A DNA stretch of 64,000 bases, from positions 1 to 64,000 of the forward strand of contig JAURWE010000099.1 in assembly GCA_030655075.1 (NCBI GenBank), read 5' to 3'. Positions 41,306 through 49,722 of the stretch are shown in pieces; the stretch's first letter is position 1, and every line of letters begins with the position of its first letter. A program made the position numbers and the translations under genes. Source of the stretch: Pararhizobium sp. (lineage in GTDB: Bacteria > Pseudomonadota > Alphaproteobacteria > Rhizobiales > Rhizobiaceae). The notes below the pieces were generated by a model. It saw nothing but the letters and a program-made list of their open reading frames with translations, was not told where the DNA came from and ran no database searches.

Positions 41306-42697
41306 ATGAGCGCACTGAAGACACTCAAGCTCTACAACACGCTGACGCGCGAGAAGGCGGATTTCCAGCCGATCGACGCTGACAATGTGCGACTCTACGT
41401 CTGCGGCCCGACCGTCTATGATTTCGCCCATATCGGCAACGCCCGGCCGGTCATCGTCTTCGACGTGCTGTTCCGGCTGCTGCGGCATGTCTATGGTGAA
41501 AGCCACGTCACCTATGCCCGCAACATCACCGACGTCGATGACAAGATCAACGCCCGGGCGCTCAGGGATTTCCCCAACCTGCCGCTGAACGAGGCGATCC
41601 GCGCCGTCACCGAAAAGACCGAGACGCAGTTTCTCGACGACGCCAAGGCGCTCGGCTGCCTCGATCCGACCCACCAGCCGCGCGCCACCGACCATATTCC
41701 GCAGATGATCGAAATCATCGAGCGCCTGATCGCCAAGGGCCACGCCTATGCGGCCGAAGGCGAGGTGCTGTTCGACACCAAGTCGATGGCCGATTACGGC
41801 CAGCTCTCCAAGCGCCCGCTCGACGAGCAGCAGGCCGGCGCCCGCATCGCGGTCGATGCCCACAAGAAAAACCCGGGCGATTTCGTCCTGTGGAAGCTGT
41901 CGTCGCCCAACGAACCCGGCTGGCCGTCCCCCTGGGGCACCGGCCGTCCCGGCTGGCACATCGAATGCTCGGCCATGAGCCAGCGCTACCTCGGCGACGT
42001 CTTCGACATCCACGGCGGCGGGCTCGACCTGATCTTCCCCCACCACGAAAACGAGATCGCCCAGTCGCGCTGCGCCCACGGCACCAAGGTCATGGCCAAT
42101 GTCTGGATGCACAACGGCTTCCTGCAGGTCGAAGGCCGCAAGATGTCGAAATCCGACGGCAACTTCGTCACCATCCACGACCTGCTGCACACGGAAAAGT
42201 TCGGCGGCCGGGAATGGCCGGGCGAGGTGCTGCGGCTTGCCATGCTGATGACGCATTACAGAGAGCCGATCGATTTCAGCGTCAAGCGGCTGGAGGAGGC
42301 TGAGCGGCTGATGGCCAAATGGCCGGCAGCCGACATCGGCGGCGGCCGGCCGGATGCATCGGTACTGGAGGCCCTTCGCGACGACATCAACACCGTCGCC
42401 GCCGTTCAGGCCGTGCATGCGCTCGCCCAATGCGCCAATGCCGATCCGCTGATGCTGCCGGTCTTTGCCGCCAGCGCCGACCTGCTCGGCGTCCTGCCGC
42501 CCAAGGCCGACATCGGCGCTGACCTGTCCGACGCCGTCGAAGCCCTCGTCCAGATGCGCCTCGAACTGCTGAAGGCCAAGAATTTCTCGGAAGCCGACAA
42601 GATCCGCGATGATCTTCTGTCTCAGGGAATTCAGCTAAAGGACGGGAAAGACTCGGCAACCGGCGAGCGCGTGACGACGTGGGAGGTCAAACGGTGA
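41306..42697 (+). CDS. cysS: Cysteinyl-tRNA synthetase
   Basis: CysS charges tRNA-Cys. The 463-residue enzyme starts at MSALKTLKLY after GGAGACGGGAC. The zinc/cysteine site begins with Cys33 in LYVCGPTVYDFAHIGN, which also has the HIGH-like HIGN. The second part is HIECSAMS with HHENEIAQS (zinc ligands) and the KMSKS loop KMSKSDGNF. The anticodon-binding C-terminus is complete. It is followed by an inverted-repeat module. Confidence 0.97.
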   Translation: MSALKTLKLYNTLTREKADFQPIDADNVRLYVCGPTVYDFAHIGNARPVIVFDVLFRLLRHVYGESHVTYARNITDVDDKINARALRDFPNLPLNEAIRAVTEKTETQFLDDAKALGCLDPTHQPRATDHIPQMIEIIERLIAKGHAYAAEGEVLFDTKSMADYGQLSKRPLDEQQAGARIAVDAHKKNPGDFVLWKLSSPNEPGWPSPWGTGRPGWHIECSAMSQRYLGDVFDIHGGGLDLIFPHHENEIAQSRCAHGTKVMANVWMHNGFLQVEGRKMSKSDGNFVTIHDLLHTEKFGGREWPGEVLRLAMLMTHYREPIDFSVKRLEEAERLMAKWPAADIGGGRPDASVLEALRDDINTVAAVQAVHALAQCANADPLMLPVFAASADLLGVLPPKADIGADLSDAVEALVQMRLELLKAKNFSEADKIRDDLLSQGIQLKDGKDSATGERVTTWEVKR

Positions 42698-42714
42698 GCA
42701 CTGCGGCCGTGGCC

Positions 42715-42938
42715 ACCCCCCTCTGTCACTTCGTGACATCTCCCCCTCAAGGGGGGAGATTGGGAGCCTGTGGCGGCCGCTGGGCTCAGCAACTGCCCAT
42801 CTCGTTTGTGGCGCTGTGGAAGCTTGATTCGTCAAAAGGTTTTGCGCAAATTACCCAGGGTTGTGTTGATCGCGAAAGGCGCGACAGCCGATCTCCCCCC
42901 TTGTGGGGGAGATGTCACGCAGTGACAGAGGGGGGTAT
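42715..42938. repeat. Palindromic repeat pair, module 1
   Basis: Copy 1 (42715-42763) and copy 2 (42888-42938) are inverted relative to each other and match at roughly nine of ten positions. Each contains GTCACTTCGTGAC or its relative and a C5-6/G5-6 hairpin, so each forms two small stem-loops. The 124-bp spacer shows no gene. The right end, GAGGGGGG, lies just before the DUF559 start and may serve as its Shine-Dalgarno. A second pair lies 2.5 kb downstream. Confidence 0.88.
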
Positions 42939-42939
42939 C

Positions 42940-43302
42940 TTGCCGCATGCTCCTGTCCCGCCAAAAAACCGCAGCAACGCCCGCCGCATGCGCAAAAACC
43001 TTACAGATGCAGAACTGAAACTCTGGAATGAACTGCGCGCACACCGCCTGATGGGCCTCAGCTTCCGCCGCCAATTGCCCATTGCGAATTTTATCGTCGA
43101 TTTTGCCTGTCCGTCTCACAATCTCATTGTCGAGCTGGATGGCTCGCAGCACGCGATCGGCCAGAAAGCCGCCTATGATGCCGAGCGCTCGAAGCGTCTC
43201 ACGGCAGACGGCTGGACCATCCTGCGCTTCTGGAATGATGACGTTATCCGCGATATCGATGGCGTCTGTTTACACATCGTCAAAACCGTCGGGAGGACGT
43301 GA
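42940..43302 (+). CDS. DUF559 (restriction-endonuclease-like fold) protein
   Basis: Starting at the TTG at 42940 the protein reads MPHAPVPPKNRSNARRMRKN, a standard family N-terminus, and has GAGGGGGG upstream; the ATG at 42988 lacks a Shine-Dalgarno. The 120 residues contain the PD-(D/E)xK-like core FRRQLPIANFIVDFACPSHN then LIVELDGSQHA, and WTILRFWNDDV. DUF559 proteins are small Vsr-like putative nucleases, often found as scattered accessory genes. It is flanked on the left by repeat module 1. Confidence 0.88.
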   Translation: MPHAPVPPKNRSNARRMRKNLTDAELKLWNELRAHRLMGLSFRRQLPIANFIVDFACPSHNLIVELDGSQHAIGQKAAYDAERSKRLTADGWTILRFWNDDVIRDIDGVCLHIVKTVGRT

Positions 43303-43303
43303 C

Positions 43304-43693
43304 ATGATTGACCACACGGGCATAGCGGTATCTGATTTCGAAGCATCGAAAACCTTCTACGATGCCATCATGGCGGCGCTGGGCGGGTCGATGATGATGC
43401 AGGTGCCCAAGGAGTTCACCGGCGGCAAGAACGTCGTCGGCTATGGACGCGATCATCCCTGTTTCTGGCTGAACGACGGCACCGAGCCGGGCCCGGGCCG
43501 CCACACGGCGTTTGCGGCCGAGACGCGGGCCGAGGTCGATGCCTTCCACGCGGCGGCCCTCGCTAACGGCGGCAGGGACAATGGCGCGCCGGGGCTGCGG
43601 CCGCACTATCACGCGTCCTACTACGCCGCCTTCGTCTTCGATCCCGACGGCAACAACATCGAAGCCGTCTGCCACAAACCCGAACAACTTTAG
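43304..43693 (+). CDS. VOC-family (glyoxalase/dioxygenase-fold) protein
   Basis: A 129-residue single-domain protein that starts MIDHTGIAVSDFEASKTFYD, the typical VOC opening with a metal-ligand histidine. Later ligands are probably in RHTAFAAETRAEVDAFH and VFDPDGNNIEAVCH. It has no tight functional neighbour and starts one base after the DUF559 stop. The substrate is unknown. Confidence 0.9.
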   Translation: MIDHTGIAVSDFEASKTFYDAIMAALGGSMMMQVPKEFTGGKNVVGYGRDHPCFWLNDGTEPGPGRHTAFAAETRAEVDAFHAAALANGGRDNGAPGLRPHYHASYYAAFVFDPDGNNIEAVCHKPEQL

Positions 43694-43709
43694 CCCCGGA
43701 GAACAGAGC

Positions 43710-44180
43710 ATGACGGACACCACGCGCACCGGAGGCTGCCAGTGTGGCGCCGTACGATTCAAAATCCACGGCGAACTCGGCCGTCCGTCGATCTGCCATT
43801 GCCGCATGTGCCAGAAGGCCTTCGGCGGCTTTTTCGGCCCGCTGGTCACCGCCAAGGGCGAGACCGAATGGACGCGCGGCGCGCCTGCCTATTTTCAGTC
43901 TTCGATCAACATTGCGCGCGGCTTCTGCGCCGCCTGTGGCACGCCGCTCGCCTACAAGCACCCCGGCGGCCTCGAGATTGCCATCGGCGCCTTTGATGAC
44001 CGGTCGGATCTGGCGCCGCAGATCCAGGTGAATTTCGCCGCGCGAAATGCCTGGGTGACCGAAATCTTCGACAAGCCGGTACACACGGATCCCGATTTCT
44101 ACATGCAGCAGGAGCAGATCATCTCCTTCCAGCACCCCGATCACGACACCGAGGTCTGGCCGCAGTTTCCAGACGCCTGA
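43710..44180 (+). CDS. GFA family (glutathione-dependent formaldehyde-activating enzyme-like) protein
   Basis: A 156-residue zinc protein of the CENP-V/GFA fold. Zinc ligands are seen in GGCQCGAVRF, CHCRMCQKAFGG and FCAACGTPLAYK. The name derives from Gfa, but most members are not shown to act on formaldehyde. It is read with the VOC gene 16 bases upstream. GAGAAC is a modest ribosome-binding site. Confidence 0.92.
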   Translation: MTDTTRTGGCQCGAVRFKIHGELGRPSICHCRMCQKAFGGFFGPLVTAKGETEWTRGAPAYFQSSINIARGFCAACGTPLAYKHPGGLEIAIGAFDDRSDLAPQIQVNFAARNAWVTEIFDKPVHTDPDFYMQQEQIISFQHPDHDTEVWPQFPDA

Positions 44181-44222
44181 GCAGAACAACGGCCATCTCG
44201 GCCGACCATGAAAGCAGATCGC

Positions 44223-45182
44223 ATGACAGAGATTTTTCGCACGCTCTACCCGGAGATCGAGCCCTATGCCTCCGGCCATCTCGATGTCGGCGACGGCCAT
44301 GTGATCTATTGGGAACGCTCGGGCACGCCGGGCGCCAAGCCTGCCGTGTTCCTGCATGGCGGCCCCGGCGGCACGATCTCGCCAAAACACCGCCGGCTGT
44401 TTGATCCGAAACTCTACGACGTGACGCTGTTCGACCAGCGCGGCTGCGGCAAGTCGACGCCGCACGCGAAGCTCGAGGCCAACACCACCTGGCATCTGGT
44501 CGACGATATCGAGCGGCTGCGTCAGATGGCCGGCGCCGAACAATGGCTGGTCTTCGGCGGCTCCTGGGGCTCGACGCTGGCGCTGGCCTATGCCGAAAAA
44601 CATGCTGACCGCGTGTCCGAACTGGTCGTGCGCGGCATCTACACGCTGACCAAGGCCGAACTCGACTGGTACTATCAGTTCGGCGTCTCGGAAATGTTCC
44701 CCGACAAGTGGGAGCGGTTCGTCGCGCCGATCCCGCCGGAAGAGCGCCACGAGATGATGCTCGCCTATCACCGCAGCCTCACCAGCGACGACCGGGCAAC
44801 CCGTCTTGCCGCCGCCAAGGCCTGGAGCATCTGGGAGGGCGAAACCATCACGCTGCTGCCGGAGCCCTCGACCTCGACGCCGTTCGAAGATGAAGAGTAC
44901 GCCCACGCCTTTGCCCGCATCGAAAACCATTTCTTCGTGCATGCCGGCTGGCTGGACGAGGGCCAGCTGATCCGCGACGCCCACCGCCTGCACGGTATCC
45001 CCGGCGTCATCGTTCACGGCCGCTACGACATGCCGTGCCCGGCCAAATACGCCTGGGCCCTGCACAAGGCCTGGCCGGAGGCAGAGTTCCACCTGATCGA
45101 GGGAGCAGGCCACGCCTATTCCGAACCCGGCATCCTCGACCGCCTGATCCGCGCGACGGATGGGTTTGCGGGGAAGGTGTGA
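44223..45182 (+). CDS. pip: Proline iminopeptidase
   Basis: Pip removes N-terminal proline from peptides. The 319-residue alpha/beta-hydrolase starts at MTEIFRTLYPEIEPYASG; an ATG five codons earlier has no better ribosome-binding site. Family features are HGGPGG (oxyanion region), DQRGCGKS, the nucleophile elbow GGSWGSTLAL with its serine, the acidic residue in the GRYDMPCP loop and the late His in EGAGHAYSEPG. It is probably read with the GFA gene, 42 bp upstream. Confidence 0.94.
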   Translation: MTEIFRTLYPEIEPYASGHLDVGDGHVIYWERSGTPGAKPAVFLHGGPGGTISPKHRRLFDPKLYDVTLFDQRGCGKSTPHAKLEANTTWHLVDDIERLRQMAGAEQWLVFGGSWGSTLALAYAEKHADRVSELVVRGIYTLTKAELDWYYQFGVSEMFPDKWERFVAPIPPEERHEMMLAYHRSLTSDDRATRLAAAKAWSIWEGETITLLPEPSTSTPFEDEEYAHAFARIENHFFVHAGWLDEGQLIRDAHRLHGIPGVIVHGRYDMPCPAKYAWALHKAWPEAEFHLIEGAGHAYSEPGILDRLIRATDGFAGKV

Positions 45183-45212
45183 TTGAAATGTCGGCTTTGA
45201 GTATGCGGCGCG

Positions 45213-45382
45213 TTACCCCCCTCTGTCACTTCGTGACATCTCCCCCACAAGGGGGGAGATCGTTCTTTTTCCAAGCAAACTCCCAACGAGGGAGAGCATT
45301 GGTTGTCGGAGAACGCAGGTTCCGCGCGCACCCAATCTCCCCCCTTGTGGGGGAGATGTCAGCAAAGCTGACAGAGGGGGGT
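45213..45382. repeat. Palindromic repeat pair, module 2
   Basis: Copies at 45213-45262 and 45330-45382 repeat the arrangement of module 1: inverted to one another, each with two internal stem-loops. The copies are close to those at 42.7-42.9 kb, but the 67-bp spacer is unrelated to the first spacer. It sits between pip and cimA. Confidence 0.88.
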
Positions 45383-45423
45383 AATTCCCCGCACACTCGG
45401 TACCCGCCCACGAAAGCATTATC

Positions 45424-47040
45424 ATGACCCGCGAACGCCTCTACCTTTTCGACACGACCCTGCGCGACGGCCAACAGACGCCCGGCATCGATTTTTCTGT
45501 CGAGGACAAGATCGCCATTGCCGCCATGCTGGACGAGTTCGGCATGGACTATGTCGAGGGCGGCTATCCCGGCGCCAACCCGACCGACACGGAGTTCTTC
45601 AGCAAGAAGCGCACCGCCAAGGCTTCGTTCGTCGCTTTCGGCATGACCAAGCGCGCCGGTGTGTCCGCCTCCAACGATCCGGGGCTGACGACGCTGCTGC
45701 AGGCGCAAAGCGATGCGATCTGTCTGGTGGCAAAGAGCTGGGACTATCACGTGCGCGTGGCGCTCGGCTGCACCAACGAGGAAAATCTCGAGAGCATCTC
45801 CGAATCGGTCAAGGCTGTCGTCGCGTCCGGCCGTGAATCCATGGTCGATTGCGAGCATTTCTTTGATGGCTACAAGGCCAATCCGGCCTATGCGCTGGCT
45901 TGCGCCAGGGCGGCCTATGAAGCAGGAGCCCGCTGGGTGGTGCTCTGCGACACCAATGGCGGCACCCAGCCGCCGGAAATCCGCGATATCGTCGCAGCCG
46001 TCATCGCCGCCGGCGTTCCCGGTCCCTGTCTTGGCATCCATGCCCACAACGACACTGGCCAGGCGGTCGCCAATTCGCTGGCCGCCGTCGAGGCCGGCGT
46101 GCGCCAGATCCAGGGCACGCTCAACGGCATCGGCGAGCGCTGCGGCAATGCCAATCTGGTGACGCTGATTGCGACGCTGGCGCTGAAGGAAACCTATGCC
46201 ACCCGCTTCGAAACCGGCATCGATGCCGATGCGCTGCAGGGCCTGACAAAGCTGTCGCATGCCTTCGACGAGCTTCTGAACCGCTCGCCGGACCACCAGA
46301 TGCCCTATGTCGGCGCCTCCGCCTTCGCCACCAAGGCCGGCATTCATGCCTCGGCGCTGTTGAAAGACCCGCGCACCTACGAACATGTCACGCCCGAAAG
46401 CGTCGGCAACCTGCGCAAGGTCATGGTTTCCGATCAGGGCGGTAAGGCCAATTTCATCAACGCCCTGAAGCGGCGCGGCATCACCGTCAGCAAGGACGAT
46501 CCCAAGCTCGACAAACTGATCTCCATCGTCAAGGAGCGCGAGGCGACCGGCTATGCCTATGAAGGCGCCGACGCCAGCTTCGCCATTCTCGCCCAGCGGA
46601 CCCTCGGAACCGTGCCGGCCTTCTTCGAGGTTCTGAGCTTCCGCGTCATGGTCGAACGCCGGTTCGACGCCAACGGCACGCTGAAAACCGTGTCGGAAGC
46701 GGTGGTCAAGGTCCTGATCGATGCCGAGACTACCATGTCCGTCGCCGAAGGCAGCCACGGCCCGGTCAACGCGCTCGATCTGGCACTGCGCAAGGATCTC
46801 GGCAAATACCAGTCCGAGATCGCCGATCTCGAACTGGTCGACTACAAGGTCCGCATCCTCAATGGCGGCACCGAGGCGATCACCCGCGTGCTGATCGAAT
46901 CGGTCGACGGCACCGGCGCCCGCTGGTGGACCGTCGGCGTCTCCGACAACATTATCGACGCCTCGTTCCAGGCGCTGATGGACTCGGTCGTCTACAAGCT
47001 CCTGCGCAACCGCGACCAGATCGGCGTTGCGGCAGAATAG
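45424..47040 (+). CDS. cimA: (R)-Citramalate synthase
   Basis: CimA condenses pyruvate and acetyl-CoA to citramalate, a threonine-independent route to 2-oxobutyrate for isoleucine. The 538-residue protein has the DRE-TIM family entry LFDTTLRDGQQTPGIDFS and the metal ligands in GIHAHNDTGQAVANSLA. The conserved GTLNGIGERCGNANL and the CimA-type AGIHASALLKDPRTYEHV separate it from 2-isopropylmalate synthase. The regulatory C-terminal domain is present (FEVLSFRVMVER onward). Its Shine-Dalgarno is weak. Confidence 0.94.
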   Translation: MTRERLYLFDTTLRDGQQTPGIDFSVEDKIAIAAMLDEFGMDYVEGGYPGANPTDTEFFSKKRTAKASFVAFGMTKRAGVSASNDPGLTTLLQAQSDAICLVAKSWDYHVRVALGCTNEENLESISESVKAVVASGRESMVDCEHFFDGYKANPAYALACARAAYEAGARWVVLCDTNGGTQPPEIRDIVAAVIAAGVPGPCLGIHAHNDTGQAVANSLAAVEAGVRQIQGTLNGIGERCGNANLVTLIATLALKETYATRFETGIDADALQGLTKLSHAFDELLNRSPDHQMPYVGASAFATKAGIHASALLKDPRTYEHVTPESVGNLRKVMVSDQGGKANFINALKRRGITVSKDDPKLDKLISIVKEREATGYAYEGADASFAILAQRTLGTVPAFFEVLSFRVMVERRFDANGTLKTVSEAVVKVLIDAETTMSVAEGSHGPVNALDLALRKDLGKYQSEIADLELVDYKVRILNGGTEAITRVLIESVDGTGARWWTVGVSDNIIDASFQALMDSVVYKLLRNRDQIGVAAE

Positions 47041-47057
47041 CCGGCACTTGCAATTGC

Positions 47058-47086
47058 GTGTAGACACTGCCATTTTGTGTCTACAC
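47058..47086. promoter_or_regulatory. Palindromic operator of the VapBC module
   Basis: GTGTAGACAC and GTGTCTACAC are exact complements separated by nine bases. The site lies 13 bases before the antitoxin start, the normal position for an autoregulatory TA operator. Confidence 0.8.
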
Positions 47087-47099
47087 AGAGGAGGCCGGA

Positions 47100-47339
47100 A
47101 TGCCGCTCAACATTCGCAATGAGGACGTCAACCGGCTGGCCGAACGGCTGGCGGCTGTAAAACGCCTCAATAAGACCGAGGCCGTCAAACTGGCGCTGGA
47201 AAACGAGTTGCAACGCGCAGGCGAGGTCGTCCCGCTGTGGGAACGCTCGAAGCTGCTGCGCGACGGCATTGCCGCCTATCCGGACAGCGGACTGGAGGCC
47301 GACAGGGCATTCTTCGACGATCTGAGTGGAGACAACTGA
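47100..47339 (+). CDS. VapB-type antitoxin (Rv0623-like)
   Basis: A 79-residue antitoxin whose N-terminus MPLNIRNEDVNRLAERLAAV, then KRLNKTEAVKLALENEL, is a helix-rich DNA-binding fold of the PSK/Rv0623 type. The C-terminus after AAYPDSGL should bind the toxin. GAGGAGGCC precedes the start. Its stop shares one base with the toxin start. A perfect palindrome sits just upstream. Confidence 0.9.
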   Translation: MPLNIRNEDVNRLAERLAAVKRLNKTEAVKLALENELQRAGEVVPLWERSKLLRDGIAAYPDSGLEADRAFFDDLSGDN

Positions 47340-47761
47340 TGTTTGTCGATGCCTCGGCGATCATCGCCATCCTGACGGGCGAGCCGGATGGTGAGGCTTT
47401 TGCCAAGGCTATCGATGCGTCCGCCCATCCCGTCAGTTCCGTTCTTGCCGTCTTCGAAGCAACGGTCGGCCTGTTCCGCAAGAAGACGATGCCCATGCAG
47501 GAAGCGGACGCCGCCGTGCAGGCGTTTATCGAAGCAGCGCGCATCACCGTTCTGCCGATTGCCGATACGGATCGACCTGCAGCCTTTGCGGCGTTCGAAC
47601 GCTATGGCCGGCATCGCCATCCGGACACGGACCGCAACCGGGCACTTAATTTAGCAGACTGTTTCCACTATGCCACGGCGAAAAACAATGGCGTTCCGAT
47701 CCTCAGCAAGGATATCGGTTTTGCGCTGACGGACGTGCAGGTCGTTAGCGTGGGCGCGTAG
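47339..47761 (+). CDS. VapC-type PIN-domain toxin
   Basis: A 140-residue ribonuclease toxin. PIN acidic residues are in MFVDASAIIAILTGEPDGEA, FEATVGLF and ALNLADCFHYATAKNN, which together give the four-carboxylate site. All look intact. It overlaps the antitoxin by one base. The pair is inserted between cimA and rarD in otherwise chromosomal housekeeping DNA. Confidence 0.92.
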   Translation: MFVDASAIIAILTGEPDGEAFAKAIDASAHPVSSVLAVFEATVGLFRKKTMPMQEADAAVQAFIEAARITVLPIADTDRPAAFAAFERYGRHRHPDTDRNRALNLADCFHYATAKNNGVPILSKDIGFALTDVQVVSVGA

Positions 47762-47817
47762 CATCAGCAATGTTGCATCATTTCTTCACGGGAATGAATT
47801 GGTGCATTCATCGCCGT

Positions 47818-47839
47818 TGTTTTACGACCGTGTAAAACA
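47818..47839. promoter_or_regulatory. Palindrome upstream of rarD
   Basis: TGTTTTAC at 47818-47825 and GTAAAACA at 47832-47839 are exact complements with a six-base spacer. They lie 21 bases before the rarD start, and AT-rich arms look more like a regulator site than a terminator. Confidence 0.45.
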
Positions 47840-47860
47840 GGATCTACGGGATGAGACACC

Positions 47861-48805
47861 ATGGCTGACGAGAAGGAAGCGATCGGGACGGCGACCGGCG
47901 ATACGCCGCGCGGCTTTGCCTTTGCCTTGGCGGCCTATCTCATGTGGGGTTTCCTGCCGTTCTTCATGAAGGCGGTCGGCCATATTCCGGCGTTCGAAGT
48001 CGTGGCCCACCGCATCGTCTGGTCGGTACCGATCGCCGGTGCTGTGCTTCTGCTGCTCGGCCGCACCGGCGACATCAGGACGGCGCTGCGCACGCCGCGC
48101 ATGATGGCCATGGCGGCACTGACGGCGACGGTGGTGACCATCAACTGGGGCATCTATGTCTGGGCGATCGGCGCTGGCCGCGCCATCGAAACGGCGCTCG
48201 GCTATTATATCAATCCGCTTTTGAGCGTTTTTCTCGGCGCTGTGCTCCTGTCGGAAAAACTGACGAAAGCGCAGATGGCCGCCATTGGCCTGGCCGTCGC
48301 CGCCGTGGCGGTGCTGGCCGTGGATGCCGGCGGCCTGCCGTGGGTTTCTCTCGGCCTGGCGCTCTCCTGGGGCATCTACGCCTTCCTGCGCAAGACGCTT
48401 CCGGTCGGCCCGAACGAGGGTTTCTTTCTCGAGGTGATGATCCTCAGCGTCCCCGCCATCGGCTACATAATTTACCTGGAAACCAGCGGGCAGGGGCATT
48501 TCGGCGATACCGGCCTTTCCGATGTGCTCTGGCTGATGGCGACAGGCATCGTCACCGCCGTGCCGCTGATGACCTATGCCAATGGCGCCAAGCTGCTCCG
48601 GCTCTCGACCATCGGCATCATGCAGTACATCGCCCCGACGATGATCTTCCTGATCGCCGTCTTCGTCTTCGACGAGCCCTTCGGTCCGGCAAAACTGGTT
48701 GCCTTCGTCCTGATCTGGATTGCGCTGGCGATCTATTCGATCTCGATGCTGAAGCTCAGCCACGACCGCCGGGCCGCGATCCGCGCGGATGAGAAGGCCG
48801 CGTAA
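47861..48805 (+). CDS. rarD: RarD/EamA-type transporter
   Basis: A 314-residue inner-membrane protein with ten predicted helices in two EamA repeats. Typical RarD residues include GDTPRGFAFALAAYLMWGFL, then PFFMKAVGHIPAFEV and VTINWGIYVWAIGAGRAIET. RarD members are linked to chloramphenicol tolerance in some bacteria; the native substrate is uncertain. A palindrome sits in its upstream region. Confidence 0.92.
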   Translation: MADEKEAIGTATGDTPRGFAFALAAYLMWGFLPFFMKAVGHIPAFEVVAHRIVWSVPIAGAVLLLLGRTGDIRTALRTPRMMAMAALTATVVTINWGIYVWAIGAGRAIETALGYYINPLLSVFLGAVLLSEKLTKAQMAAIGLAVAAVAVLAVDAGGLPWVSLGLALSWGIYAFLRKTLPVGPNEGFFLEVMILSVPAIGYIIYLETSGQGHFGDTGLSDVLWLMATGIVTAVPLMTYANGAKLLRLSTIGIMQYIAPTMIFLIAVFVFDEPFGPAKLVAFVLIWIALAIYSISMLKLSHDRRAAIRADEKAA

Positions 48806-48940
48806 GCACAACCGACCGGTCGATACTCCGCTGAGGCTGAGGCGAAAACGGCTGATATCGAGAAGCGGAGCGTACTCAAGGTAGGTCAGCTATGGAAGCG
48901 CAGAAGCGGCTGTTTGCAGCCCAGCCTCACGTGGAATGCG

Positions 48941-49561
48941 CTAAAGTTTGTCGATGATAGCGCCTTGGCCGTCGCGGTCGACCTTGCCGGCCCAATGGGC
49001 GAGCAGGGCCGGGACGATCTCTTCCGGATTGTCGATCACCAGCGGCTGCACCAGATGCGCTGTGTGGATGAAGCCGGATTCGGCCATGTGGTGGATGAGC
49101 TTCAAAAGCGGGTCCCAGAAACCGTCGATGTTGACGAAGACGATCGGCTTGCGGTGACGGCCGAGCTGCGCCCAGGTCATGATCTCGATGATCTCTTCCA
49201 GCGTGCCGATGCCGCCCGGAAGCGTGACGAACGCATCCGCCCGCTCGAACATCTTGTGTTTCCGCTCGTGCATGTCGGGTGTTACAATGAGCTCGCTCAG
49301 CTGCCCGAGTGAGTGCCGCGTTGCCTCCATGTCCATGAGGAACTCGGGGATGATGCCGGTGACCCGGCCGCCGCCGGAGAGCACGCCGCTGGCGACGGCG
49401 CCCATGATGCCTTTTGTGCCGCCGCCATAGACGAGCCGAAGCCCGTGTTCGGCAATGGATTTTCCAAGCCGGCGGCCGGCATCCATGAAGGCAGGGTCGC
49501 GTCCGGGCTGCGAGCCGCAGTAAACGCAAATGGATCGAATCGGGGTAATTTCTTCACTCAT
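48941..49561 (-). CDS. LOG family cytokinin-type phosphoribohydrolase
   Basis: A 206-residue TIGR00730 protein. The family motif pair is RLVYGGGTKGIMGAVA and TLPGGIGTLEEIIEIMTWAQ (PGGxGTxxE). LOG enzymes cleave nucleoside 5'-monophosphates to free base and ribose 5-phosphate; bacterial members also act on AMP or cytokinin nucleotides. I start at MSEEITPIRS (49561); an earlier TTG adds seven residues. Its specific substrate is uncertain. Confidence 0.92.
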   Translation of the reverse strand: MSEEITPIRSICVYCGSQPGRDPAFMDAGRRLGKSIAEHGLRLVYGGGTKGIMGAVASGVLSGGGRVTGIIPEFLMDMEATRHSLGQLSELIVTPDMHERKHKMFERADAFVTLPGGIGTLEEIIEIMTWAQLGRHRKPIVFVNIDGFWDPLLKLIHHMAESGFIHTAHLVQPLVIDNPEEIVPALLAHWAGKVDRDGQGAIIDKL

Positions 49562-49722
49562 GCCCGCAAGGAGACAATGCAAACTCCGTATCCGTCAAGA
49601 AAAATGGCGGAAATAAGTGCTGCAAGCCCTTGATGCCGTGGAGAATGCTTGTTTCGAGCGGCCGGAATCGCTAGCACTTTCAACTGGGTTTGCGTGATCT
49701 TGCCCGCTGGGAGATTTGGACG

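Noticed and set aside
43512..43700. Upstream extension of the GFA frame into the VOC gene
   Set aside because: It overlaps an intact VOC gene in another frame, and MTDTTRTGGCQCG at 43710 is the normal start.
45226..47073. A 615-codon minus-strand frame over cimA
   Set aside because: Antisense to cimA, which has complete family motifs.
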